Below are positions 25,433-34,697 of a DNA stretch of 55,479 nt, piece by piece. Origin of the DNA: Methanosarcina sp. KYL-1 (lineage in GTDB: Archaea; Halobacteriota; Methanosarcinia; Methanosarcinales; Methanosarcinaceae); contig NZ_VOUA01000025.1 of NCBI RefSeq assembly GCF_024372725.1, positions 1-55,479 of the forward strand, given 5' to 3'. The translations under genes and the position numbers were made by a program. How positions within the stretch are numbered: the first letter of the stretch is position 1; every line of letters begins with the position of its first letter. The notes beneath the pieces were generated by a model that worked only from the letters and a program-made list of their open reading frames with translations, did not search any database and had not been told where the DNA came from.

Positions 25433-26596
25433 GTGAATTTTAATAAGTTCTGCGCTATCGGTTGTTTTTTCTTATTCCTCCTGCTTGCCCCGGGAGGTGC
25501 TCTTGCAGCTACAGTGCACGGGACCGTGTACGAGTGGTACAGTTTCGAGCCGCTTAATAATGCCGTGATTAAAGTAAACTCGACCCCGGAACAGTATTTC
25601 GTTGCCCCGGATGCGGTGTATTCTTTCAACCTGCCTCCGGGAAACTACCTGATAACGGCCAGCTACTTTGAAGGGGGTACCCTGGTTTATGCGGCTGAGG
25701 AGACTGTTAAGATTTCCGAGGACGGGGATTATGTGCTTGACATCCTCCTATTTCCCCCTTACGAAGAAGAGCTCCTGGACCAGAGTGAGCTTGAAGATAT
25801 TGACCGGGATTTTAAAGAAGCAGAACTTGTAGCAGAAGAAGACTCCCAAAATACCACAGTCATATTTGTTTTCCTTGCCCTTTCCGCCCTGCTCCTTGTA
25901 GGTTATTTCTGGAAAGAGAGACAGGGAAAAACTTCTGATATCTCCCCCGGGCCTTTAAATGAGGCGGAAATGGTGAGCAAGCCGCGGCATGAAAATCCCG
26001 TAACGGAGGCCAAATCCCCTGAAGAAGTTGAAATAGAGTCCTGGAATTTTGTCGTACCGGAAGAAAGTCCGGAACCTCCTGCACCTGAGGCTCCCGAAGA
26101 AGGGGTTAGCGGACCTGTAGTCAGCTGGCCTGAACCTGCAGATGGAGCAGAGGCCCTTTATGGAGTTCGGGCAAAACCTTCCGGGGAAGAGCTTGAAGCC
26201 TCCGTAATTCCAACAACAGCCTGGGACCCGAAAGAACCGGTAAAAAAAGTTCCCTGTGACCTTCCTGATGGCCTCCCGGATGACCTGACCAACGATCTCG
26301 AAGTTCATCTTCGGGATGATCCCGAGGCTCACCTCCCTGATGATCTAAAAGAAGTTCTGGAACTTATCCGGGCAAGCGGGAACAGGATCACCCAGAGAGA
26401 GCTCAGGAAGAAGTCCCGATACTCCGAATCCAAGGTAAGCCTGATGCTTTCCGATCTGGAAGAAAGGGGGTTGATTGAAAAATTTAAGAAGGGAAGAGGA
26501 AATGTTCTCCGGATAACTGACGAACATATCCGAAAGCAGGCTGAATATGAGAATAAAAAGGAAGATTGTAAAAGGGAAGATGGTAAAAGGGAATGA
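25433..26596 (+). CDS. Membrane-anchored winged-helix regulator with outside carboxypeptidase-like domain
   Basis: The start is a GTG at 25433, the only one giving a full signal peptide (about 1-26, ending GGALAAT). Residues 27-110 look like a carboxypeptidase-regulatory or Cna_B-like beta sandwich (VHGTVYEW, AVIKVNSTPE, YSFNLPPGNYLITA). Residues 142-160 form a membrane helix (TTVIFVFLALSALLLVGYFW). Next is a long, acidic, Pro-rich cytoplasmic linker, then a C-terminal winged helix at about 305-375: VLELIRASGNRITQRELRKK, SRYSESKVSLMLSDLEERG and LIEKFKKGRGNVLRI. This joins an outside sensor-like domain to an inside DNA-binding domain in one chain. Such proteins are known in Archaea, but targets are mostly unknown. 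Neighbours are not obviously regulated by it. Confidence 0.8.
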   Translation: MNFNKFCAIGCFFLFLLLAPGGALAATVHGTVYEWYSFEPLNNAVIKVNSTPEQYFVAPDAVYSFNLPPGNYLITASYFEGGTLVYAAEETVKISEDGDYVLDILLFPPYEEELLDQSELEDIDRDFKEAELVAEEDSQNTTVIFVFLALSALLLVGYFWKERQGKTSDISPGPLNEAEMVSKPRHENPVTEAKSPEEVEIESWNFVVPEESPEPPAPEAPEEGVSGPVVSWPEPADGAEALYGVRAKPSGEELEASVIPTTAWDPKEPVKKVPCDLPDGLPDDLTNDLEVHLRDDPEAHLPDDLKEVLELIRASGNRITQRELRKKSRYSESKVSLMLSDLEERGLIEKFKKGRGNVLRITDEHIRKQAEYENKKEDCKREDGKRE

Positions 26597-26979
26597 GATG
26601 GTAAAATTACCTTAAAAAATCTCTTTTGAAAAACTGCAAATAGTAAAATATATAATTAAATTCATCTTCTAAACAGCAAAAAGGGTTAAAAATCTTTAAA
26701 ATATTTTGATATGCATCGCCCTGCAAAGGGATCGTCTTTCAAACAAACTACCTAACTTATCAATACCCTTTTGCGTTTTCACATTATTGATACGAAATCA
26801 TTCACTGAAAAGGCTTATAATAATAGTACGTCACCAGGGTGACAGGATTAAAAGAGACTGGTACGTTCGTTACAGAATTCAAGGAACTGCATACATTATG
26901 TAATGTGTATGCTATGTAAAAGGACTAGAGACTGGATATTATCGGATATATAATGCTACTTAATTTACTGAGGGACATT
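26597..26979 (+). promoter_or_regulatory. Upstream region of the ACT-homoserine dehydrogenase operon
   Basis: No gene is supported in this 383-bp gap. A TATA-like GGATATATAATG at about 26944-26955 predicts transcription from near 26976, almost exactly at the ATG at 26980, so the mRNA is probably leaderless. Upstream of it, GCATAC at 26889-26894 and GTATGC at 26907-26912 form an imperfect inverted repeat that also pairs ATT with AAT. It could bind a regulator of amino-acid synthesis. Confidence 0.5.
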
Positions 26980-27483
26980 ATGCGAGTTTCCATGGACATT
27001 GAATTAAAGGATGTGCCCGGGCAGATGCTTTTAGCCCTCCAGCCCCTTTCGGAATGCAGGGCTAACCTGATAACTGTTTTACATCACCACCAGAAGAGGA
27101 CCCCCCGAAACACGGTGCCTGTGCAGCTGGTGCTTGAAATCAGGCCGGAAAGCATTGAAGCCATAAAGGCAAAGCTGGAAGAAAACGGGATCAGAGTTGT
27201 AAGGGTCGGAGAACACCGCTTCAGGGAAAGTATAAATGTGGTCCTCATAGGGCATGTGGTTCATACCGGGATTCAGGATACCATAGATGAGATCGACAAG
27301 ACCGGGTTTGCTGAAGTTGTGGACATTTCCCTCTCCATGCCCGGTATAGACCTGCTTTCTTCAGCCCTCATCAAAATCGATGCAGTGGGAAAAGAGGATA
27401 TGCAAAAGGCGCTCAACATCCTGAAAGAAGTCTCAGCAAAAAAAGACCTGCTTATGGTCCTGCCAATAGACGTCCAGGCCTGA
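26980..27483 (+). CDS. ACT-domain protein, probable regulator of homoserine dehydrogenase
   Basis: I start at the ATG at 26980 (GAGGGACATTATG), which lies at the predicted transcription start. An ATG at 26992 also fits. The 167-residue protein begins MRVSMDIELKDVPGQMLLAL, an ACT-like strand and helix, followed by conserved HHHQKRTPRN, VPVQLVLEI and a second alpha/beta half ending in SAKKDLLMVLPI. ACT domains bind amino acids and change the activity of metabolic enzymes. The gene ends 25 bp before homoserine dehydrogenase. This pairing suggests it senses an amino acid of the aspartate family and controls that enzyme. The enzyme itself lacks a C-terminal ACT domain, which supports this. Confidence 0.82.
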   Translation: MRVSMDIELKDVPGQMLLALQPLSECRANLITVLHHHQKRTPRNTVPVQLVLEIRPESIEAIKAKLEENGIRVVRVGEHRFRESINVVLIGHVVHTGIQDTIDEIDKTGFAEVVDISLSMPGIDLLSSALIKIDAVGKEDMQKALNILKEVSAKKDLLMVLPIDVQA

Positions 27484-27508
27484 AAAAGAGATTTAGAGGA
27501 TTGAGAAA

Positions 27509-28507
27509 ATGAAAACAGTACGCTGTTCTATTATCGGGTTCGGTGCAATCGGACAGGGTGTAGCCGAGGTTCTCCTTATGAAAAGGGAATACCTGGAAAG
27601 CATCGGGCTGGACGTGCGTGTAGTTGCAGTCGTTGACTCGAAGGGTGCGACAGTCAACCCTGATGGAGTTGACCTTGCCGACTGCCTGGCACGGAAGCGG
27701 GAAAAGGGCACGGTTGCCCTGGAAAAACTAACCGGGCTTGAAGTCATCAAATCCGTTGAGCATGAGCTGGTAATCGAAACAACCCCCACAAATATAAAGA
27801 CCGGAGGGGCCGGTCTCCAGAACATGCTTGCAGCCTTCGAGATGGGCAGAGATGTGGTTACTTCCAATAAAGGGCCCCTTGCCATGAAGTACCGGGAACT
27901 TGTGGAAACCGCAAAGGCAGCCGGCTGCAGGTTCAGGTTTGAAGCCACTGTGGGCGGTTCCATGCCCGTCATCAACCTGGTAAATGAGGTACTTGCAGGG
28001 AATAACGTCAGGAGCATCAAAGGAATTCTTAACGGGACCTGCAACTACATCCTGAGCCGGATGATTGAAGAAAAGGCAAGTTACTCCGACATCCTTGCCG
28101 AGTCAATGGAACTCGGGATTGCCGAGACCGACCCCAGTTACGACGTGGAAGGGATCGATACCGCCTGCAAACTCGTAATCCTTGCAAACGCAATCTTCGG
28201 GTTGGATGCCACTTACCGGGATGTTGGGGTCACGGGAATTACGAAAATCACCCCGGAAGCCCTGGATATGGCTTACAAGAACGGGCATGTGATCAAACTC
28301 ATCGGGGAAGTAAGCAGGGACAGGATCCATGTTGCCCCCAGGCTCGTGCCCATCAACCATCCCCTTGCTGTTGGGGGTACCCTCAATGTGGCTTCGGTGG
28401 ACACCGAGCTTGCAGGGGAAATCACAGTTACCGGAAAGGGTGCGGGCTCCATCGAGACTGCAAGTGCAATCCTCAGCGACCTGGTCGCAATTTACAGGGA
28501 CTGCTGA
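27509..28507 (+). CDS. hom: Homoserine dehydrogenase
   Basis: This enzyme reduces aspartate semialdehyde to homoserine in the branch leading to threonine and methionine. The 332-residue chain has a Rossmann NAD(P) motif GFGAIGQG (10-17), the family signature around [16 protein letters not shown], and the [11 protein letters not shown] and [15 protein letters not shown] motifs, with catalytic Lys and Asp positions in the latter region. It is the short archaeal form without an ACT domain. An ACT-domain gene precedes it by 25 bp, probably as its regulatory partner, and a DNA ligase gene follows after 71 bp on the same strand. Confidence 0.96.
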   Translation: MKTVRCSIIGFGAIGQGVAEVLLMKREYLESIGLDVRVVAVVDSKGATVNPDGVDLADCLARKREKGTVALEKLTGLEVIKSVEHELVIETTPTNIKTGGAGLQNMLAAFEMGRDVVTSNKGPLAMKYRELVETAKAAGCRFRFEATVGGSMPVINLVNEVLAGNNVRSIKGILNGTCNYILSRMIEEKASYSDILAESMELGIAETDPSYDVEGIDTACKLVILANAIFGLDATYRDVGVTGITKITPEALDMAYKNGHVIKLIGEVSRDRIHVAPRLVPINHPLAVGGTLNVASVDTELAGEITVTGKGAGSIETASAILSDLVAIYRDC

Positions 28508-28578
28508 AAGGGGTAAATCCGGATTTTCAAAACCCCAAATCCGCAACAGAGCATAACATAAAAAAGGCTACTGGGACC

Positions 28579-30282
28579 ATGACAAGCTTCAGGGAATTTG
28601 CAGAGACCTGCCAGGCTATCGAGAAGATTTCGAGTACCATCGAGACCACTAATAAGGTTTCTGAACTGCTTCGAAAGGTGGATGCAGAAGAACTGCCCCT
28701 GGCAACTCATTTCATCATGAGCGAAGTTTTTCCCGCCTGGAGCGGGGAACAGCTGGGAATAGGCACGAGCCTCCTCTACGCTGCCCTCTCCAGGGCCTCG
28801 GGGATGTCGATAAAGAGCATTGAAGCCCTGATCCGGACCACCGGCGACATTGGAGATGCTGCCCTCCTGGTCCTGAAGGAAAAGCGCAAGAACCAGGCCA
28901 CTTTTTCTTCTTTTATGGAAGAAGAGCCCGAACTCTCAATTACGGAAGTCTACCAGCGCTTCAAGACCGCTTCCGAAGCCACCGGGAAAGGTTCGCAGGA
29001 CGTGAAAATCAAAAACCTCCAGTTCCTCTTCAATTCCTCAAGCCCAAGGGAAGCTAAGTACATTTCCAGGCTTGCCTTAGAAGAGCTCCGCATAGGTGTA
29101 GGGGAAGGTGTCGTCAGGGACGCCATTGCAAAAGCCTTCTCTGTGCCTGCAGATGTGGTGGAGCATGCTTTCATGGTCACGAATGACCTCGGGATCGTGG
29201 CTGAGGCTGCTAAAAAAGGCGGCCTGGAAGCCCTTGAAACCCTGGGGATTGAGATCAACCGCCCCATCAAGATGATGCTCTCCCAGATCAGTCCGGACAT
29301 CGATTCCGATATAAGGGATATGAAAGAAGCCGCAGTCGAATGGAAATTTGACGGGGCCAGGGTCCAGATCCATAAGGACGGAAATTCCGTTACCCTCTTT
29401 TCAAGGAAACTCGAAAACGTCACCAATTCCCTCCCCGACCTGGTGGAAATCGTCCGCAAGCACGTGAAGGCCGAGTCCGCAATCCTGGATGGGGAAGCCG
29501 TTGCCGTGGACGAAAAGGGAAAGCCCAGGGCCTTTCAGGAGATCCTGAAACGTTTCCGGCGAAAATATGATGTGGAGGAGAAAGCCGCAGGCATTCCCAT
29601 CCAGCTAAACCTCTTCGACATCATGTACCTGAACGGGAAGACCCTGATCGACCTTCCCCTCCTGGAAAGGCGAAAAGCCCTTGAGTCCTGCGTGGAAAGC
29701 TCGGTGGAAGACTCAAAGTCCATTTCCGTGGACGAGCAGGTAATCACTGGCGACCTGGAACTTGTGGAAAAAATATACCGGGAAGCCTTAAAAGCCGGGC
29801 ACGAAGGAATCATGGTCAAGAACCCGGGTTCCGTTTATTCCCCGGGCAAGCGCGGCAAGAACTGGCTCAAGAAAAAACCTCTAATGGAGACCCTGGACCT
29901 GGCGGTCGTGGGAGCCGAATGGGGCTTTGGCCGGCGGGCAAACCTGATAGGTTCCTATACCGTTGCCTGCTACGACCCTGAAACTTCCCGCTTCCTGCAG
30001 ATCGGAAAAGTTGGCACCGGCCTGACTGACGAGCAGCTCCGGGAACTTACCGGGATGCTTACGGGGCTAATGGAAGGGGAATCAGGCGGGGTTTTTGCCG
30101 TAAGGCCTGAAGTGGTCCTGGAAGTCGCCTTTGAAGAAATCCAGAAAAGCCCCAACTATGCCTCAGGTTTTGCGCTGCGTTTCCCCCGCTTCATCCGTGT
30201 CCGGAACGATAAGGCCCCCGAAGAAGCCGATTCAATCCAGCGGATCGAGAGGGTATATGCCCAGCAGCTGAAAAGGCTCTAA
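28579..30282 (+). CDS. lig: ATP-dependent DNA ligase
   Basis: This is the archaeal replicative ligase, sealing Okazaki fragments and nicks. The 567-residue protein has the usual three parts: an N-terminal DNA-binding domain (about 1-225, [17 protein letters not shown]), the nucleotidyltransferase domain with adenylated Lys256 in [14 protein letters not shown], and an OB-fold C-terminal domain with motif V in WLKKKP and motif VI-like [12 protein letters not shown]. Motifs III (LFDIMYL) and IV (EGIMVKNP) are intact. The ATG at 28579 gives the normal length. It follows hom at 71 bp. Confidence 0.96.
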   Translation: MTSFREFAETCQAIEKISSTIETTNKVSELLRKVDAEELPLATHFIMSEVFPAWSGEQLGIGTSLLYAALSRASGMSIKSIEALIRTTGDIGDAALLVLKEKRKNQATFSSFMEEEPELSITEVYQRFKTASEATGKGSQDVKIKNLQFLFNSSSPREAKYISRLALEELRIGVGEGVVRDAIAKAFSVPADVVEHAFMVTNDLGIVAEAAKKGGLEALETLGIEINRPIKMMLSQISPDIDSDIRDMKEAAVEWKFDGARVQIHKDGNSVTLFSRKLENVTNSLPDLVEIVRKHVKAESAILDGEAVAVDEKGKPRAFQEILKRFRRKYDVEEKAAGIPIQLNLFDIMYLNGKTLIDLPLLERRKALESCVESSVEDSKSISVDEQVITGDLELVEKIYREALKAGHEGIMVKNPGSVYSPGKRGKNWLKKKPLMETLDLAVVGAEWGFGRRANLIGSYTVACYDPETSRFLQIGKVGTGLTDEQLRELTGMLTGLMEGESGGVFAVRPEVVLEVAFEEIQKSPNYASGFALRFPRFIRVRNDKAPEEADSIQRIERVYAQQLKRL

Positions 30283-30340
30283 TACCCTTTTCTCGACCTG
30301 AAGCAACTTAATTTCCCTGAAGCATCTTAATTCATATCTT

Positions 30341-30970
30341 TCAGATATATTTGAACAGGTCGTCACGCTTCATTTCGTGCAACCTGTCCCGCAGAAGGCC
30401 CTTTAAGGCTTTCAGGTCTCCTTTTTTGGCGCTGATCGGGGCAACCAGGTGTTTCCAGTTCTCCCATGGGGGTTCAAGCCCCAGGCGGGCTGTGATTTCA
30501 TCAAGGAGAGGGTCATACTCGCTTTCTTTTACTTTGTCCATCTTATTTACAGCTATCAGGGTATCGATCCCGATTTCCCTCAGGAAATCAAACATCTCTA
30601 TGTCAATTGGGATCTGGTCCCTGGAATCCCAGCGGTCGACGATGTCCGGGAAGGAAGGACCGTCAACTACCAGGACCCCTATCTTTATCCTTTCGGCGTT
30701 CTTTTCGATGTAGCGCACGACCTGGTCTTTTACGATGTCCTGTTTCCTGTCCTTGACCCCGCTCATGAAGCCGAAACCCGGCATATCGGTAATGAGGAGG
30801 TCCGAGAGGTGGACGTGGATGGGGCGCAGGGTGACCCCCGGGCGCCTTCCGACTTTTACTTCTGCGCCGAAGAATTCTTTGATGAGAGAGGATTTGCCCA
30901 CGTTGGAGCGTCCGACAAAGAGAATTTCAAGGTTTATGCCGCTTTCAGCCACGGTCTTGCTTGTTTTCAT
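30341..30970 (-). CDS. engB: EngB/YihA-family GTP-binding protein
   Basis: The 209-residue protein is a small TRAFAC GTPase. G1 is FVGRSNVGKSS (19-28), G2 is PGVTLRPI with the switch-I Thr, G3 is DMPGFGF, G4 is NKMDKV and G5 is APISAKKGD. In bacteria EngB helps assemble the large ribosomal subunit; the archaeal homologue is thought to be similar but is little tested. It begins 11 bp after the stop of the DHH gene on the same strand, so the two probably share a transcript. Confidence 0.94.
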   Translation of the reverse strand: MKTSKTVAESGINLEILFVGRSNVGKSSLIKEFFGAEVKVGRRPGVTLRPIHVHLSDLLITDMPGFGFMSGVKDRKQDIVKDQVVRYIEKNAERIKIGVLVVDGPSFPDIVDRWDSRDQIPIDIEMFDFLREIGIDTLIAVNKMDKVKESEYDPLLDEITARLGLEPPWENWKHLVAPISAKKGDLKALKGLLRDRLHEMKRDDLFKYI

Positions 30971-30981
30971 TTGTTTTTACC

Positions 30982-31956
30982 TCATTTTGCGTCCCCCAGC
31001 CTGGCGTCGAAGGCGCGCAGGAATGCCTCAAAGGAGTCATCGGGGATGCGTGCTCCTGCTGCGAGAGGGTGTCCGCCGCCGCTTCCGCCGAATTGCGGGG
31101 CGAGGGTCCGGAGGATCCGGTTAACGTCTACTTTTCCCCGGGAACGGATACTAAGGTCGTATATACCTTTTTTATCCCGGTGTTCGGCTGCAACGCCCAC
31201 TTCCCTCTGGCCGTAGGAGGCTGCATAAATTGCTGCTTTGGAAATGGAGTTATTCGTATTTACAATATACGCGCAATTTTTCAAGACTTCCACATGTTCT
31301 TTTACAAAGAGCCGGATTTTCTCTTCATTTAAGGCAGCATCCCTTGCCAGTCCGAGGAGGTCAGGGATCCGTGAGGGAATCCTGTCCCTTGAGAGGGGTT
31401 CGAGGAGAGTCCTCTTGAAATCGTAGTCCTTTCCCTTGTGGAGCACTGCCTGGATCAGGGTCCCTGCCTGGAAATAGAGGCTCCTTTTGTCCCAGTCCCT
31501 TACCCAGTCCCTGATATGTGGCGTGTTGTCGCAGAAGTCCCCTATGGCCCCGTAGATTGCAATCCTGCGCATGTCCTGGCTAAGCAGGTCTTCAAAGAGC
31601 CGGTAGGTCAGTTCGGACGAACAGGCTGAAGGGTCGTGGTAATACCAGTCTTCATAAGTGCAGTTTTCCGGAAGGGGGTGGTGGTCGATATAGTAGAGGT
31701 TGCATTCTTCTGAAAGTTCCCTGAGCCGCGAGTAGATCTCAGGGCAGTGCTTTTCATTAATCGCGATATCGCAGATGATGAGAGTTTCAACGCTTTTTAA
31801 ATCATTCAAATTATCAAGAAGGTTAACCGGGCTCGTAAAGTATACATATGCATCCGGGAAGGCGCTCTTTGCAATTGCACCCGAACAGATTCCGTCGGAA
31901 TCGCCGTGGGTAAGGACAAGGGTTTTTGATATAAGATGGGTTTGCAGGTCGTTCAT
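30982..31956 (-). CDS. DHH-family phosphoesterase
   Basis: The 324-residue protein carries the DHH and DHHA1 domains. The first metal motif is THGDSDG (16-22), the DHH motif is YIDHHPLPEN (about 94-103), and the C-terminal substrate motif is FGGSGGGHPLAAG. This fits the archaeal RecJ-like or NrnA-like group, which degrade DNA, RNA or nano-RNA/cyclic dinucleotides. Which one is not decided by sequence. The second domain has the basic DLSIRSRGKVDVNRI. It lies directly upstream of engB. Confidence 0.88.
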   Translation of the reverse strand: MNDLQTHLISKTLVLTHGDSDGICSGAIAKSAFPDAYVYFTSPVNLLDNLNDLKSVETLIICDIAINEKHCPEIYSRLRELSEECNLYYIDHHPLPENCTYEDWYYHDPSACSSELTYRLFEDLLSQDMRRIAIYGAIGDFCDNTPHIRDWVRDWDKRSLYFQAGTLIQAVLHKGKDYDFKRTLLEPLSRDRIPSRIPDLLGLARDAALNEEKIRLFVKEHVEVLKNCAYIVNTNNSISKAAIYAASYGQREVGVAAEHRDKKGIYDLSIRSRGKVDVNRILRTLAPQFGGSGGGHPLAAGARIPDDSFEAFLRAFDARLGDAK

Positions 31957-32435
31957 GCTGGGTTTCCTATTTTTTTAAGGGGGTCTGCTGATTTTTCCGG
32001 GTTTCTTTTTGGAGAGTTATGGAGAGTTTTCTTTTCTTGTTTTTAAATCTTTATCTATTATCCGGAAAGGAGACCCTTCAGGTCAAAGGGCAGGATGAAA
32101 AGCCACTGATTTTCGGGAAAATGGAAAACTGTAATGAACAATAGAATAAGAATGTAAACGGTGATTGAAGAGAAGCAGACATTAACAACAGAAGGCCGCT
32201 ATTAAAAAAAAGCAGACAAATTAACCGCAGAAGGCAGCGATTAAAGAAAAGCAGACAATGATTGAAGAATTGCGGTTAACGATTGAAGAAGAGCAGATCG
32301 GCAGTGATTAAAGAAAAGCAGAAGGTAATTGAAGAATAAATGGCGATTGAAATGGGTAATGCTCCCAGGAAATCCGGGGCAGCACCTCTAAAGCCATTAT
32401 TTCTTACCTTCTTTTAGACAATTTCTTTTCTGCTT
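31957..32435. other. Gap with degenerate purine-rich repeats
   Basis: No gene is supported. The stretch 32161-32351 is purine-rich with about seven degenerate copies of GATTRAAGAAAAGCAGA in the same orientation at uneven 10-40 bp spacing. Two copies of CTTTTAGACAAT lie at the end of the surface-protein gene (about 32411 and 32433). Confidence 0.5.
32161..32351 (+). repeat. Degenerate GATTRAAGAAAAGCAGA repeats
   Basis: About seven similar motifs, among them GATTGAAGAGAAGCAGAC and GATTAAAGAAAAGCAGAC, are scattered over 190 bp. They look like decayed tandem repeats, with no consistent unit length. Confidence 0.6.
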
Positions 32436-34037
32436 TTAGACAATCCCTTTTTTGCGAAGCCCTGCAACTCCCAGAAGCCCCAGGGCTGTAAGCACCGGGC
32501 CAAAGCCCGGAGTATCTTCGTCTTCTTCGTCCCCGGTATTCACACTGGATGTGGGCTTTTTCTCTTCATTTGATTCTGTTGACCCCGAAGGGCCCTCACT
32601 GCTCCCTTCCAGGGACACGGGAGTGCCTACATAAACTACAGGCGGGGTGCTTGAATAGACTTCTCCTTTGTAATCTTCAAGGTCAAGGAACGTCGCTTTA
32701 CAGGGAGGCAGCTGGATTTCCCCTTCGCTGTGCATCTGGATGACGTATTTAATGGTCTTTGCTCCGCCGCCGCTCTGGAGCACTCCCTTAAAGTCCTTTT
32801 CCCCGCTGATAAATTTTGCCTCCGGGGGCACTGTATCTGTTACCGTTACGCTTGAGTCAACGTTTCCGGTGTTTTTTGCGGTGAGAGTGACTGTCAGCTC
32901 GTCTCCGGGGTTGAGCTTGGTTTTGTCAAGGCTCTTGGTCAGGATTATGTTCGGCCCGTAAATTTTTGTTTTTTCCGAATTGTCCGAGTTGACCGTCTTA
33001 CTCTGCCCGTTTGCAAGGGTGAAAGAGGCAGTGGTTTTCGGGAAGGTGAAATCCCCCGGTTTTTCGGGGATGAGGGTATACTTGAAGACTTCAGCTGCAG
33101 CTTCTCCTGCTTTTAAGGAGAGGGTTGTGCTCAGTTCCGTTTCTTTCTCAAGCCGCATGCCTGAGACAATGGAATCCGTAAGTTCTATGTTGTTAATATC
33201 ACAGAGCCCTCCGTTCCGGACATTTACGGATACGTACACCGGCTCTCCCATATGGCGCTCTTTTGTTGCGCTTTTTGAAACCACGAGGTCCCATTTCTGC
33301 TTGATTTTCACGGTCTTGGAACCTTCGTTTTCATACTCCTCGTCTTTGATGTCCTGACATGTGGTCTTGGCGATAATTTTAAAATTGGTGTCTTCCCAGG
33401 GAGCGGGCACCTTCAAGGTAAGTGTAATCGGCTCTTTGCTTTCGCCTTTCAGGACTTCTGTATATGTGTACTTTGTTTTTCCGCTTATTACCTCAAGTCC
33501 CGCAGTGTCGATGGTAAGCACCACATTTTCGGCTTTTGCATCCCCATCATTCTTTACATTTATCGTTACATCGATCCTGCTGTCTGCTGCGTATTTGGGG
33601 TCGTAGGTGTCCTGCTCGGTATCAACGTCGATATCAAATTCTGGTTTTCCTCTTATGAGGACGTCAAGTTCCGCATAAGGGTTCCAGTTCCCGGTCCTGA
33701 ATTCTATCCCGTCTTTTTTGATTGTTTCATAATTGGGGTCCACTTTCTGGGCATAGACTTTTATCTCATCGTCGTATTCGAGCTCCATCCCTGCGGTAAG
33801 AGGTCCGCTTTTAAGTTCTTCCCCATCTTTTGAGATGGTAATGAACACTGCCCCATCTTCATGAAAGTCTTCTGCTTTAATCACATACCCCGTAACTGTT
33901 ACGGAATCTCCCCAGTAGAGTTTTTTCCCATCCAGTTTCTCTACCCACTCCACATCGTCTGCAGCGAGCGCGGCCGTAGAAAGGCTTGAGAAAATGAAAA
34001 CAACAAGTAATGCTATCAGTACAATTTTTTTAGCCAT
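32436..34037 (-). CDS. Surface protein with DUF11-like repeats and PGF-CTERM-like tail
   Basis: The 533-residue protein is exported and probably displayed on the cell envelope. It starts with a signal peptide (KKIVLIALLVVFIFSSLSTAALA), then has three or four beta-rich modules of the DUF11/COG1361 kind (VTINVKNDGDAKAENVVLTI, VSVNVRNGGLCDINNIEL, VTLTAKNTGNVDSSVTVTD). The C-terminus has a Ser/Glu/Pro spacer (SSEGPSGSTESNEEKKP) and the tail DTPGFGPVLTALGLLGVAGLRKK. Tails of the form PGF, hydrophobic helix, basic end are archaeosortase signals, cut and joined to a lipid in related archaea. No archaeosortase gene lies in this window. Confidence 0.85.
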   Translation of the reverse strand: MAKKIVLIALLVVFIFSSLSTAALAADDVEWVEKLDGKKLYWGDSVTVTGYVIKAEDFHEDGAVFITISKDGEELKSGPLTAGMELEYDDEIKVYAQKVDPNYETIKKDGIEFRTGNWNPYAELDVLIRGKPEFDIDVDTEQDTYDPKYAADSRIDVTINVKNDGDAKAENVVLTIDTAGLEVISGKTKYTYTEVLKGESKEPITLTLKVPAPWEDTNFKIIAKTTCQDIKDEEYENEGSKTVKIKQKWDLVVSKSATKERHMGEPVYVSVNVRNGGLCDINNIELTDSIVSGMRLEKETELSTTLSLKAGEAAAEVFKYTLIPEKPGDFTFPKTTASFTLANGQSKTVNSDNSEKTKIYGPNIILTKSLDKTKLNPGDELTVTLTAKNTGNVDSSVTVTDTVPPEAKFISGEKDFKGVLQSGGGAKTIKYVIQMHSEGEIQLPPCKATFLDLEDYKGEVYSSTPPVVYVGTPVSLEGSSEGPSGSTESNEEKKPTSSVNTGDEEDEDTPGFGPVLTALGLLGVAGLRKKGIV

Positions 34038-34697
34038 GGTTACCTTTCCTGAAATTTTGACGCTGGTTTAATTGGGCCAGTGTGCACGGAAACATAATTT
34101 TGCGCTTTTGTGATGCTTGCAGCTGCTATAATATTTTTAATTTCATAGTTAAAAATTTCTTTAAACGATTCCCTTTTGATACCCTCTTCTTGAGAAAGTA
34201 TTCTCTTCTTGCGCTGCATCGTTTTTGCCCCAGCACACCCAGTAATTTCGTCGTTTTTCATGCCTTTAATTTCTTTATCTTTTCTTTGTACTCCAATTCT
34301 TAGCTTCTTTTATATCTTTATTTTGTCGTTTTTCTTATACTTTTCCCAAAATTTCCTTTCTTTAAGTATCCCCATTTTCTTCTCAAAATATCTTTTATGA
34401 ATATATTTTAAGTTTTGTGGGTGTTTTCAATAAAATTTTTATATTTGATGTTTTTCTGTCTTTTTGAAAGGATGCTGTTTTTCCATGAGGGCCTGGATGG
34501 AAAATATTAATGAATAACTGAAATGTTGAAGGAATAACTGAAATGTTGAAGGAATAACTGAAATATTGAAGGAATATCTTTAAGCAGGCTGAGTGCCGGT
34601 TTTTTCACCGGAAATTGGCATCAAATCTCGTGAGAGTTTAATGCAGGGTCTTGCTCTCTATAATTTTTATGTTTGCCTGCTCTCAGAGGGTTTTTCT
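34038..34697. other. Long AT-rich gap
   Basis: This 660-bp gap precedes the Nif3-like gene (plus) and the surface protein (minus). The minus-strand promoter probably lies at about 34110-34140, where TATAATATTTTTAA occurs. A T-rich tract (34280-34440) and the 20-bp tandem repeat at 34512-34571 follow. Open frames here have poor composition and are not called. Confidence 0.4.
34512..34571. repeat. 20-bp tandem repeat
   Basis: Three copies of GAATAACTGAAATGTTGAAG (the third has ATATT in place of ATGTT), followed by a partial copy. It lies about 130 bp before the Nif3-like start. Confidence 0.92.

Noticed and set aside
26706-26903. Plus-strand frame of 65 residues upstream of the ACT gene
   Set aside because: It has no ribosome site, a poor composition and covers the probable regulatory palindrome.
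34040-34400. Several overlapping short frames in AT-rich DNA
   Set aside because: They are rich in Phe, Leu and Ser because of T-runs and occur on both strands; none has a good start site.
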